In this document: in pieces, positions 12,506 to 20,859 of the stretch | Layout: each line of letters begins with the position of its first letter | Position numbering within the stretch: the stretch's first letter is position 1 | Virus record (IMG/VR): IMGVR_UViG_3300006919_000470 | Coordinates: 1 to 23,281 of that record | Length of the DNA: 23,281 nt | Strand: one strand, 5' to 3' | From: a virus | Notes under the pieces: model-generated | The model's database searches: none | Told to the model about the DNA's origin: nothing | What the model saw: only the letters and a program-made list of their open reading frames with translations | Position numbers and translations under genes: made by a program

Positions 12506-14034
12506 AGTCTAAGACTAAATCAGTTTCCTCTCCAGTAGGCGGATGGAACGCGAGAGATGCGTTGGCACAAATGCCACCAACTGATGCGGTTAAGATGGAA
12601 AATGCTTTTCCGAATACAACTGATGTTCAGTTACGCAAAGGTGCTGCTAATCATGTAACTGGTATTACAGGTAAGACAGTACAAACATTAGCTGCCTATA
12701 ACAACGCTACTACTTCAGAATTATATGCTTTTGTAGACAATGCGGTTTATGACGTATCTAGTGCTGGGGCAGTAGGCTCTGCTGAATCAGGCACAACCAT
12801 TACTAATGCGAAATGGCAGTTTATTAACTTCAAAGTTCCTAATGGGGCGCATTGGTTATTGTGCGTAAATGGAGTGGATAAACCTCTGTTTTATGATGGT
12901 ACTAATTGGGTTGTAGTCACTCATTCCACTACACCTGCCATTACTGGCTATCCTAGCAATGCATTACAAAACATTATTCATATTAACGAATTTAAGCAGA
13001 GAGTCTGGTTAATTTCTAAAGATTCATCTGTAGCTTTTTATTTGCCAACAGATTCAGTAGGTGGGGGTGCTACGGCTTTTGATTTAGCTCCTGTATTCGA
13101 TCAGGGCGGTTCTCTGATGGCAATGGGAACTTGGTCAATTGATGCTGGGGCAGGACTAGATGACCATGCGGTATTTATATCGAGTAAAGGTCAAGTAGCT
13201 GTATATGCTGGCACTGATCCTGCTAATGCTGCTACCTTTTCATTAATCGGTGTGTTTGATATTGGTTCTCCAATAGGTAGAAGATGTTTTATTAAATTTG
13301 GTGGTGATTTATTAGTTATCACACAAGGTGGTGTAGTGCCACTATCTAAGGCGTTAATTAATGCTGAAATTAGTCAAGCAGTAGCTATTACTGACAAAAT
13401 TAGATCAGAGGTTACTGAGGCGGTTGCTTCTTATTCTGCAAATTTTGGTTGGCAACTTTTGCAGTACCCTAACGCAAATATGTTGTTATTAAATGTACCT
13501 GTATCAGCTACATTATTTGAACAATATGCGATGAATACGATTACGGGCGCATGGTGCAAATTTACTGGTTGGGATTCCTCTTGTTGGGAAATATTTAACG
13601 ACGAAATTTATTTTGGTGGGTCAACAGCAGTAAGAAAGGCTTGGTCTGGCAATAGTGATTATGGAAACAATATTACCGCAGATGTAATTCCAGCATTTGA
13701 CTATTTTAATAGTAATCGTCAAAAAAGATTTACGATGGCAAGACCTATATTTTTAAGTACAGGTACACCATCAATTTTGATGGATATGAATACCGATTAT
13801 GTAACTTTGCCACCATCAGGTGCGCCATCTTTAGCTGTAAGTAATGAATCTATTTGGGATACTTCTAAATGGGATGAGGCTAGTTGGGGTGGCGATTATC
13901 AGATACAAAAGGATTGGGCTACAGTAACAGGTGTAGGTTTTTCTGCATCTTTGCATATTCAATTTACTAGCAAAGCAAATGAAGTAAAATGGCTTTCTAC
14001 GGACTTTGTATTTGAAAATGGCGCAGTCATATAA
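12502..14034 (+). CDS. Tail/neck protein, P22 gp10-like (510 aa)
   Basis: TTG start overlapping the previous stop by four bases. The opening (SSPVGGWNARDALAQMPPTD, then AVKMENAFPNTTDVQLRKGA) is the typical beginning of gp10-like proteins of podoviruses, which form the ring between adaptor and tail needle or fibre. The body is a series of beta strands with repeated motifs such as YNNATTSELYAFVDNAVYD, VNGVDKPLFYDGTNWVVV and FGGDLLVITQGGVVPLSKAL, like a beta propeller. The final part has WDTSKWDEASWGG. The last bases overlap the next gene by 17 if that gene starts at 14018. Confidence 0.8.
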   Translation: MKSKTKSVSSPVGGWNARDALAQMPPTDAVKMENAFPNTTDVQLRKGAANHVTGITGKTVQTLAAYNNATTSELYAFVDNAVYDVSSAGAVGSAESGTTITNAKWQFINFKVPNGAHWLLCVNGVDKPLFYDGTNWVVVTHSTTPAITGYPSNALQNIIHINEFKQRVWLISKDSSVAFYLPTDSVGGGATAFDLAPVFDQGGSLMAMGTWSIDAGAGLDDHAVFISSKGQVAVYAGTDPANAATFSLIGVFDIGSPIGRRCFIKFGGDLLVITQGGVVPLSKALINAEISQAVAITDKIRSEVTEAVASYSANFGWQLLQYPNANMLLLNVPVSATLFEQYAMNTITGAWCKFTGWDSSCWEIFNDEIYFGGSTAVRKAWSGNSDYGNNITADVIPAFDYFNSNRQKRFTMARPIFLSTGTPSILMDMNTDYVTLPPSGAPSLAVSNESIWDTSKWDEASWGGDYQIQKDWATVTGVGFSASLHIQFTSKANEVKWLSTDFVFENGAVI

Positions 14035-14440
14035 AGTAATTTGTGATGATCCTGAAAGGGTGGGAAAGTGGGTGTCAAAGCGCACGGGAACTAAGTGGTG
14101 GTGTCAACACGCAGCAATAGGTTTTGAGAAAGATGGGGCATTAGTAGCAGGTATTATTTATGACAACTTTAATGGCAAAAACATATTTGCTCATATAGCT
14201 GCTGTACCTAATAAGCGTTGGCTAACTAAAGCGTTTCTGCGTTATATGTGCCACTATCCATTTAATGAACTAAAAGTGAATCGAGTTACTGGAATGATTC
14301 CATGCACGAATAAAGCATCAATAAGATTTGTAGAAAAGTTAGGGGCTGAGTTAGAAACGACATTGAAAGATGCTCATCCAAAAGGCGATTTATTAGTATA
14401 TCGAATGATTAAAAAAAACTGTAAATATTTAGGAGTATAA
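14018..14440 (+). CDS. GNAT-family N-acetyltransferase (140 aa)
   Basis: The segment NRVTGMIPCTNKASIRFVEK then LGAELE (residues 88-113) matches the acceptor end of GNAT enzymes: a strand, then N-x-x-(A/S)-x-x-(F/L)-x-x-x-x-G-(F/A)-x. The strand HAAIGFEKDGALVAGIIYD and the AHIAAVP strand before it fit the central sheet. It transfers an acetyl group from acetyl-CoA; the acceptor, possibly a protein or small molecule, is unknown. It sits between two virion genes and overlaps the gp10-like gene, so it is made late and could act on virion or host protein. ATG 14018 is chosen over a TTG at 14006. Confidence 0.8.
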   Translation: MAQSYKVICDDPERVGKWVSKRTGTKWWCQHAAIGFEKDGALVAGIIYDNFNGKNIFAHIAAVPNKRWLTKAFLRYMCHYPFNELKVNRVTGMIPCTNKASIRFVEKLGAELETTLKDAHPKGDLLVYRMIKKNCKYLGV

Positions 14441-14441
14441 A

Positions 14442-15965
14442 ATGGGCGGAAGCGCACCTAAAGCACCCGATTATGCAGCACAAGCCGAAAAACAGGGCGA
14501 AGCTAATATAGAAGCGTCTAGGGTATCGAGTAGGTTAAGTAATCCTAATGTTATTACTCCATACGGTACTCAAACGATTACTTATGGCGATACTCCCTTC
14601 GACCAAGCTGGCTATGATGCAGCAATGGCTGGTTATCAAGAAAGATCACTGGCTGCACCTAAAGCACCAAATAGAGCAGATTTTAATCAAGATTACACTA
14701 CAGATTCTTTTGATCAATCTGGCTATGATACTGCTATGTCAGATTATAACAAGAACGCTGCTGAAAGAGCTAGACTTGAAAAGATAAACCCTTATGGCAC
14801 TGGGTGGAACACGACTCGGCAAAATCAACATTTCCAACAACTCGCTGATTTACAAGACATTGCTGCTCCTAATAGAGATGCTTTTTCAAGTTCAACACAA
14901 AATACAGGATTTGATGCAACTGGGTATAACACTGCTCTTAATAGATATAATGCAGGTCAACCAGAGTTAGCTCCCGATAGAGCTAATTTTATGGGGGCTG
15001 CTGATGGTGGTGGCGATCAAGATATTCCAACTGTTCGACAATCACTTTCTCCTGCTTCTCAGTCTTTGTATGACCAAGAGCTACGGATTAATGCTGCGCT
15101 AGGGAATACAGCAGAAAAAGGTCTTGCAACTATAGACCAAATGCTTGGAACGCCTTTTGATATATCACAAGTAAGAGATAAAGCTCAGTTTCAAGATCAA
15201 ACTTTAGGACAAAGACCAAAATTTGATCCATCACAGTTACGCGACAAAGCGCAATTTGATGATTCTAATATAAGAAATCAAGCACAATCTGGACAACAGG
15301 CTTGGAATAACGCTTATAACGCTCAAATGCAAAGAAATCAGCCTTTTGAGGATAGACGGAGAGATCGGCTAACTAATCAACTTTCTAATCAAGGTATTTT
15401 TGCTGGCTCAGAAGCATATCAAGAAGCTATGCGTGATTTAGAGAGAGGTGAGACTGACTTTAGGTTGGGCGCACAACAAAACGCAACAGCGCAGCAACAA
15501 GCTCAATTTGCTATGGATATGCAAGGAAGACAGCAGGATCAGCAAGAAGCGCAACAACAGTACGCTAGGGGTATTCAAGGACGATTAGCAGATTTAGGAG
15601 AGCAGCAAGCAGCATTTGGTATGGGGATGCAAGATAGACAAAATGCCTTTGCAGAGCAACAAGCTAGATTTGGAATGGATACACAGTCTCGTCAAGATGA
15701 TTTATCTCAAGAAGCATATTTACGGCAATTAAGTTTAAATGAGCTAAATGCACTTAGAATGGGTAATCAGATACAAAATCCGCAATTTCAAGGATTTCAG
15801 GGTCAAAGCGTAGCTCCTGCGCCTATAATGCAAGGTGCTAATGCTCAATATAATGCAGCTTTAGATGCAAGCAATGCTAAAAATGCTGCTACAGGCAATT
15901 TAATATCGGGAGGCACTTCTTTAGCTAGTGCTGGAATGGGCATGGCTGGTATGTTCGCAATGTAA
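14442..15965 (+). CDS. Repeat-rich, glutamine-rich virion protein (507 aa)
   Basis: Starts with MGGSAPKAPDYAAQAEKQGE and RLSNPNVITPYGTQTITYGD, a beginning I associate with podovirus virion proteins near the tail. It contains three similar blocks: FDQAGYDAAMAGY (53-65), FDQSGYDTAMSDY (90-102), FDATGYNTALNRY (157-169), with APNRADF (75-81), APNRDAF (142-148) and APDRANF (177-183) between them. Another pair is VRDKAQF and LRDKAQF (about 244-250 and 266-272). The region 345-420 is Gln-rich and helical, and the end is a short Gly/Ala/Met hydrophobic tail. It is probably an internal or tail-tube virion protein. The exact role is unknown. Confidence 0.7.
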   Translation: MGGSAPKAPDYAAQAEKQGEANIEASRVSSRLSNPNVITPYGTQTITYGDTPFDQAGYDAAMAGYQERSLAAPKAPNRADFNQDYTTDSFDQSGYDTAMSDYNKNAAERARLEKINPYGTGWNTTRQNQHFQQLADLQDIAAPNRDAFSSSTQNTGFDATGYNTALNRYNAGQPELAPDRANFMGAADGGGDQDIPTVRQSLSPASQSLYDQELRINAALGNTAEKGLATIDQMLGTPFDISQVRDKAQFQDQTLGQRPKFDPSQLRDKAQFDDSNIRNQAQSGQQAWNNAYNAQMQRNQPFEDRRRDRLTNQLSNQGIFAGSEAYQEAMRDLERGETDFRLGAQQNATAQQQAQFAMDMQGRQQDQQEAQQQYARGIQGRLADLGEQQAAFGMGMQDRQNAFAEQQARFGMDTQSRQDDLSQEAYLRQLSLNELNALRMGNQIQNPQFQGFQGQSVAPAPIMQGANAQYNAALDASNAKNAATGNLISGGTSLASAGMGMAGMFAM

Positions 15966-15981
15966 CTAAAGGATTAATATT

Positions 15982-16365
15982 ATGGATTTTAGCTCAATAC
16001 GTTCTATACTTAGTGGTTTAATGCCAAAAGGTTCTGTTGGTATGGGAAATGCTTTACAGAGTAGTGGAAGCGGGCCTACTCAAATTCCATTAGGGATGAA
16101 AAATAGTTACACGCCAAAAGAGATGTCTATGTCGGATTTGATGGCGATTAAATCTATGGCTGATGGAGTAGGGAAAGCAGGGGAATCGCCTAACGCTCCT
16201 ACCAGACCAAAATATCAAATTGATGCTCCAATTCCACCTGTGCTAATGGGTAGAGGTGAAGTAGCTCCTATCTCATCTGTATTTGGCAAACAAAGTTTAG
16301 CGCAAATGCAGTTAGAAAAAGACGAAAGAGAGAAAATGGCGCAGGTTTTGCGTGCTTATGTTTAA
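15982..16365 (+). CDS. Hypothetical virion-region protein (127 aa)
   Basis: Small protein between the repeat-rich virion protein and a second short gene, with AAAGGA upstream of its ATG. It is Met-, Gly- and Pro-rich with little predicted structure (LGMKNSYTPKEMSMSDLMAI, NAPTRPKYQIDAPIPPVLMG) and ends in a charged helix (LAQMQLEKDEREKMAQVLRA). No known family recognised. The context suggests a minor virion or assembly factor. Confidence 0.6.
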   Translation: MDFSSIRSILSGLMPKGSVGMGNALQSSGSGPTQIPLGMKNSYTPKEMSMSDLMAIKSMADGVGKAGESPNAPTRPKYQIDAPIPPVLMGRGEVAPISSVFGKQSLAQMQLEKDEREKMAQVLRAYV

Positions 16366-16383
16366 TTAAATAAAGGAAAAATT

Positions 16384-16692
16384 ATGCCTCAAGTAAACGG
16401 CAAGAAGTATCCATATACTCCTGAAGGTATTAAAGAAGCAGCTAAACAACGAATGTCTTGGCCTGAAAGGCTGAACGCGATTAATATTTTATTAGGCACA
16501 GAAGATGCTACAGAGCCACAACCTAATTTTGAATTAGAAGATGTTAGAGGAGTAATAGGAGGAGGTGCTGCTGGAGCAATGACTGACCAAGATATGCGAA
16601 ATCTTGGCAACCCTACTAGCAGAGATTTTGCAATTCCAGAAATAGATGAGGCTATACTGAGACAGCGAAAAGAAAGAATATTTGGATATTAA
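16384..16692 (+). CDS. Small phage protein with MPQVNGKKYPYT opening (102 aa)
   Basis: The start MPQVNGKKYPYTPEGIKEAA matches a short opening often seen in tiny proteins of podovirus tail regions ('MP.V.GKKYPYT..G'). The rest holds a helix (RLNAINILLGTED), an acidic stretch and a Gly-rich VIGGGAAGAMTDQD. No function known. The ribosome binding site AAAGGAAA precedes the ATG. It ends in a TAATG overlap with the PAPS-reductase-like gene. Confidence 0.65.
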   Translation: MPQVNGKKYPYTPEGIKEAAKQRMSWPERLNAINILLGTEDATEPQPNFELEDVRGVIGGGAAGAMTDQDMRNLGNPTSRDFAIPEIDEAILRQRKERIFGY

Positions 16693-17414
16693 TGATAGCA
16701 GGTCATAAAAATATAGTTTTATGGTTTTCGGGTGGCAAGGACTCGATGGCTTGTCTTTACCTACTAAAAGATTATTTAAGCGATATAACTGTTTTATGGT
16801 CTAATACGGGTAAGAATCATCCTGAGTTATTAGATACGGTTTCTAGGGCTAAAAAACTCTGTCCTAACTTTATAGAGATTAAAACTAATAGAGATGCTCA
16901 GTGGAAAGAAAATGGTCTGCCGTCAGATATAGTTCCTATAGATTATACTAAGATTGGTCAGGGTGTTACTTGCAAGAAAAAAGTAATGATTCAAAGCTAT
17001 TTGCAATGTTGCTGGGAGAATATTTCTAGTCCATTAGTAGAAAAAAGCAAAGAATTAGCTGCTACATTAATTATTAAAGGTCAACGGGCAGATGAGGCTC
17101 ATCGCTCTATTTCAGAAAATGGTTATATGCAGGACGGATTACAATTTTGGCATCCAATTGAAGGATGGACAAAAGAGCAGGTATTAGACTTTTTACGAGC
17201 AGAAATGGGTAATTTACCAGATCATTACAAGTTAGACCACTCTAGTATGGACTGTTGGGATTGCACTGCTTTTGCAGCACACTCGTATGATAGAGCAGAG
17301 TATATGAAGGTTTATTATCCAGTTAAATATAAGCAATACCAAAAGAAGTTAAACAAGGTCTGTGGCGCAATTACAGATACTTATAAACAATACACACGTT
17401 TAATCGAGGAATAA
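16692..17414 (+). CDS. PP-loop PAPS/APS-reductase-like enzyme with CC-X80-CXXC cysteines (240 aa)
   Basis: SGGKDS at residues 13-18 is the PP-loop that binds the phosphates of ATP, PAPS or APS. The following LWSNTGKNHPELLDT and the later IKGQRADEAHRS fit the PAPS reductase family. Four cysteines lie as C106-C107, then 80 residues, then C188-W-D-C191. That is the CC-X~80-CXXC pattern that binds a [4Fe-4S] cluster in APS reductases. A VCG triplet near the end (Cys224) lies where the catalytic ECG(L/I)H box would be but is not a match, so reductase activity is doubtful. Alternatives are a nucleotide- or DNA-modifying sulfur enzyme (DndC is a relative) or another PP-loop ATPase. The gene is coupled to its neighbours (TAATG before, one-base gap after) and is an accessory enzyme in a virion operon. 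Confidence 0.85.
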   Translation: MIAGHKNIVLWFSGGKDSMACLYLLKDYLSDITVLWSNTGKNHPELLDTVSRAKKLCPNFIEIKTNRDAQWKENGLPSDIVPIDYTKIGQGVTCKKKVMIQSYLQCCWENISSPLVEKSKELAATLIIKGQRADEAHRSISENGYMQDGLQFWHPIEGWTKEQVLDFLRAEMGNLPDHYKLDHSSMDCWDCTAFAAHSYDRAEYMKVYYPVKYKQYQKKLNKVCGAITDTYKQYTRLIEE

Positions 17415-17415
17415 A

Positions 17416-18825
17416 ATGGCTTTTAAAAACGTCAGTACTTTTAGACCAATGGGCAAATCAGCATTACGTGATGCTGAATTTCAGAAACAAATGGCTCTTA
17501 TTTTACAAAAACAAGGGATGGAATCCCTGCCGAGTGGAAATATGGCTGGTCGTGTATTTGCTCCAATAACTTTACCTCAAGGACTTGGAAAAGTAGCTAA
17601 CGTAGGAGCAGGTATTTTAGGTCAATATTTGGCTGGTAAAAGAGGTCAAGAAATAGACGATGATCGCCGTCAAGATAGAACGGAGAGAGTACGTGCTTAT
17701 TTGGATGACATGAGAGACACTCCAGAAGTAGCGGAGCAGGGCAATCCATACGAAATATTTACTGGGCCTCAATACTCACAAGGTACACCAGAGGTTCATG
17801 CAGTTCCGCCTCAAGGAACTCCACCTAATCCATTATCCTCTTTAAATACTGCTCCTAAGTTTAGTTATGGTCAATTAGATGATAAAAACCCTTATGTACC
17901 AGCTACCGAATATCAACCTGCAACTCAAGGTGGAGAGCTTATCGGTGGCAATACTCATGTACCTGCTCAACCAGCTATAGCAGGATTAAGTAGAGAAGAA
18001 TCTGCTATGAAAAATTTATTTACTAGCGATAACCCAGAAATGCAAGAACTAGCAATGAAAATGATTACTGGTACTGGAAGCGGAGCAGACGGTCTTACCG
18101 CTAGAAGAAAAGATTACGAGTTATATAAAGATATGAGTCCTGAAGAAAAAGAAGAATGGGGAGCTTCAATTAGAGGGTATAGGATGGATGATTATGGAGG
18201 ATTTAGGGGGCATATGACTCCTAGAGGCGTGAGAGGACGAGTTGATAAAACTCCACCACCACAAGATTTGCCAGAGTTTAAAGGAGCGCAAACTAAAGCA
18301 ATCAACGATGCGGAATTGGTAGCTAAAGAAATAGCAAGTAAGAGAGAAAAAGATTTACAACAAACTAATTTCTTTGCTCAAATAGACAAAGCAGAAACGT
18401 TGTTAGGCTTAGACCCTACAGCTAGTGGCTTCGGAACTATGGTAGATGATGTTACTGGATACTTTGGTGGGGCTTTTGATTCAGCAGATGTGGCTGAACA
18501 ATTAAGAGGAGTTGAGGCATGGATGACAAGCAATGTGCCGCGTATGGAAGGGCCACAATCTGATAATGATATAAAAATGTATAAACAAATGGCTGCTGTA
18601 ATTGGAGATTCTACTATTCCAGTTTCGCGAAGAAAGGCAGCATTAAAGACGTTAAAAGATTTGCAGACTAAATATATAACTGGGTATTACCACCCTAAAT
18701 TTGGCGGAACTCGTCCGAATGCTCCTAATGCAAATACTAATGCTGGCAACCAAAATGCCTCTGCTAACGGGAATGCTGTTGAATATGCCAGAGATAAAAA
18801 TGGCAAATTGGTGAGAGTAAGATGA
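17416..18825 (+). CDS. Probable internal or ejected virion protein (469 aa)
   Basis: A long, mostly unstructured-looking N-terminal half rich in Gln, Pro and Gly (NPYEIFTGPQYSQGTPEVHA) is followed by a helical C-terminal part: LPEFKGAQTKAINDAELVAK, FAQIDKAETLLGLDPTASGF and RMEGPQSDNDIKMYKQMAAV (from residue 376). The 'RMEGPQSD.D...Y' box is found, from memory, in several podovirus virion proteins near the ejection genes. After it comes an Asn-rich linker (from about residue 435) and a basic end. It overlaps the next gene as ATGA. A role in DNA ejection is inferred from order and neighbours; no enzyme motif is visible. Confidence 0.6.
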   Translation: MAFKNVSTFRPMGKSALRDAEFQKQMALILQKQGMESLPSGNMAGRVFAPITLPQGLGKVANVGAGILGQYLAGKRGQEIDDDRRQDRTERVRAYLDDMRDTPEVAEQGNPYEIFTGPQYSQGTPEVHAVPPQGTPPNPLSSLNTAPKFSYGQLDDKNPYVPATEYQPATQGGELIGGNTHVPAQPAIAGLSREESAMKNLFTSDNPEMQELAMKMITGTGSGADGLTARRKDYELYKDMSPEEKEEWGASIRGYRMDDYGGFRGHMTPRGVRGRVDKTPPPQDLPEFKGAQTKAINDAELVAKEIASKREKDLQQTNFFAQIDKAETLLGLDPTASGFGTMVDDVTGYFGGAFDSADVAEQLRGVEAWMTSNVPRMEGPQSDNDIKMYKQMAAVIGDSTIPVSRRKAALKTLKDLQTKYITGYYHPKFGGTRPNAPNANTNAGNQNASANGNAVEYARDKNGKLVRVR

Positions 18826-20846
18826 GGATAATTAAATTTGAAGGCAGGGAAATAAATGTTCCTGACGATGCGACAGAGGCAGAAGAAATTGAAATTATTG
18901 AATCATTTGCATCAGAACAAAATCCTTCAGTTGAAAACGAAACTTCTAAACTAAACCCTGACGGATCGCCAAATGTTATAGGTCGATTAACTGATGATTT
19001 AGGATGGGCTGGTGAAACTACAGCAAAAGCGGTAGGGAGTGGTCTTGCTGACACAGGTGGATTAGCTATAGATGCAGCATCATATATTCCTAAAGTTGAT
19101 GAATTTTTGGGAGAATATGGAGCATCAAGAGATCAAAGACAAGCTGCTCGTGATAAATTTAATAAAGAAAATGATGGTACGCTTTTTAATACAATAAGAG
19201 GGGCAACTAATGTTGTTACAGGAATGGGTGCGCCAGTTGCCGTTGGAAAAACTATAATAAAAGCTGCTCCATATTTTTCAAAAGCAGAGCCTTATTTAAA
19301 AAGGTTAGGAGACGCTATAAGAACACAAGGAATGGGAGGAGAGGCTTCTGGAAAAGGTGTTTCTGGTTATGCTAATAGAGTAGCAGGTGGTGGGATAGGT
19401 GGCGGTATTGCTACTAGCGTTATTGATCCTGAATATATGGCAGAAGGGGCTGGATTCGGGGCAGCTATTCCAGCAGTAGGTAGAGTAGCTTCTTTACTTG
19501 CCGCTGGCGGAGGAAAAAGATTTAATGAATTTCAAGACATGATTCGCCGTCCGTGGACAAAAGAAGGCAGAGAAAAAATTGCTGGCGATACACTAAATCT
19601 TGCTGCTGGCGACGGTAAATTGGCGGTTGATACAGCTAATAAATTGAGTCCTTTGCCAACTAATGATCCTACATTAAATGCGCCTATTTCTTCTCCTACA
19701 GCAGCAATGGTTGTAAAAACTCCTGCTTTTTCTGCTTTAGAAGGAAGTTCAGTAACTACACCACGCGCAGCACTTGAGACAGAAAAACAGTTGTTAGCAA
19801 ATAATAAAGCTAGATTAGATGAAATTAAAAATACAATTCCTGATGAAGAAGCTGCAATAGCAGCTAGGACGGAAGGCACAGAAGGATTATATAATACTGC
19901 TAAAGAAATGCCAGTTTTTACAACTGAAGAATTAAAGAATTTATTTAAGCGTCCTAGTATGAAACTTGCTTTAAAGGGCGCGAAAGCAAGAGCAAAAGAA
20001 ATGGACTCTACTTTTGATATAGAGAATTTAACTGGAGATTCAGTTCAGCATATTAACTGGGCATTGCAACAAATGGAAAAGCCAAGCTATTGGCAAGGGG
20101 CTGATCCTTTAAAAAAACTAGATAACAAGTTAATAAGCGATACAAGAAAAAAATTCTTAAACTTAATAGAAAGTCAATTTGACGAGGCTTCTGGCTCTCC
20201 ATTAAATATAGCTAATAAGGCATATGAAAAATTGTCACTTCCAGTTAGCCAATCAAGAATAATAAAACAGGTTCTTCAAGAATCAATGGATGAATCTGGC
20301 ATGGTTAATTTAGCAAAATTTCAAAAAAGTTTAACTGATAAAAACGCTTCTAAAGTTTTAAATCGCTATGACATAAAACTGCAAGATGTGTTAACAGAAG
20401 AACAGCTTAATAAATTAGGAGTTGTAGGCAAAGATTTACAAGACCTTAACTATGCTCAAAAAGCAGGAAACATAATGTCAGGGAGTGTAAAAGCTAATAT
20501 TTCCAACCCCGTCACTCTTGCTGGCGTACCTAATGCTATGCGTGGAGTTTCTGCCTATAATCTTGGTCTTAATTTGGCGAGAGTAGCATCTAAAGATAAA
20601 TTTCAATCTATTAAACAAGAAATTGCAAATACAATAGCAAAAGCATTGAGAGAGCCAAATTACGCTGCACAACTTATGAGAAACTCTAATAAACCTATGA
20701 ACGCAAATTTATTAGGAAAAATATTAGAAGGTATGGAAGCCGCTACTAATGCTGGGATAAGAGCAGCAGGGAGTGGTGTTCCTGCTGCAATTCCCGAATA
20801 TAAGAGAAGCAGAGAAAGAAGTAAAAGAAAATACGATCTTAACTAA
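18822..20846 (+). CDS. Large probable ejection protein with glycine-rich hydrophobic segments (674 aa)
   Basis: The first residues (MRIIKFEGREINVPDDATEA, then EEIEII) match a short opening ('G....VP.DATE.EI') that I associate with phage internal and ejected proteins. Residues about 126-150 and 186-231 are Gly/Ala-rich and hydrophobic (VVTGMGAPVAVGKTIIKAA; GGGIGGGIATSVIDPEYMAE) and could insert in the membrane during DNA entry, as do P22 and T7 ejection proteins. The rest is helical with a basic tail (YKRSRERSKRKY). It sits just before the tail-fibre gene. No transglycosylase motif seen. It probably helps form the conduit for DNA. This is inference from context and composition. Confidence 0.6.
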   Translation: MRIIKFEGREINVPDDATEAEEIEIIESFASEQNPSVENETSKLNPDGSPNVIGRLTDDLGWAGETTAKAVGSGLADTGGLAIDAASYIPKVDEFLGEYGASRDQRQAARDKFNKENDGTLFNTIRGATNVVTGMGAPVAVGKTIIKAAPYFSKAEPYLKRLGDAIRTQGMGGEASGKGVSGYANRVAGGGIGGGIATSVIDPEYMAEGAGFGAAIPAVGRVASLLAAGGGKRFNEFQDMIRRPWTKEGREKIAGDTLNLAAGDGKLAVDTANKLSPLPTNDPTLNAPISSPTAAMVVKTPAFSALEGSSVTTPRAALETEKQLLANNKARLDEIKNTIPDEEAAIAARTEGTEGLYNTAKEMPVFTTEELKNLFKRPSMKLALKGAKARAKEMDSTFDIENLTGDSVQHINWALQQMEKPSYWQGADPLKKLDNKLISDTRKKFLNLIESQFDEASGSPLNIANKAYEKLSLPVSQSRIIKQVLQESMDESGMVNLAKFQKSLTDKNASKVLNRYDIKLQDVLTEEQLNKLGVVGKDLQDLNYAQKAGNIMSGSVKANISNPVTLAGVPNAMRGVSAYNLGLNLARVASKDKFQSIKQEIANTIAKALREPNYAAQLMRNSNKPMNANLLGKILEGMEAATNAGIRAAGSGVPAAIPEYKRSRERSKRKYDLN

Positions 20847-20859
20847 TTAAGGATACACA

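Noticed and set aside
19532-19879. 115-codon minus-strand frame
   Set aside because: Lies within the large ejection-protein gene and has no start signal; a mirror of Ala/Gly-rich coding.
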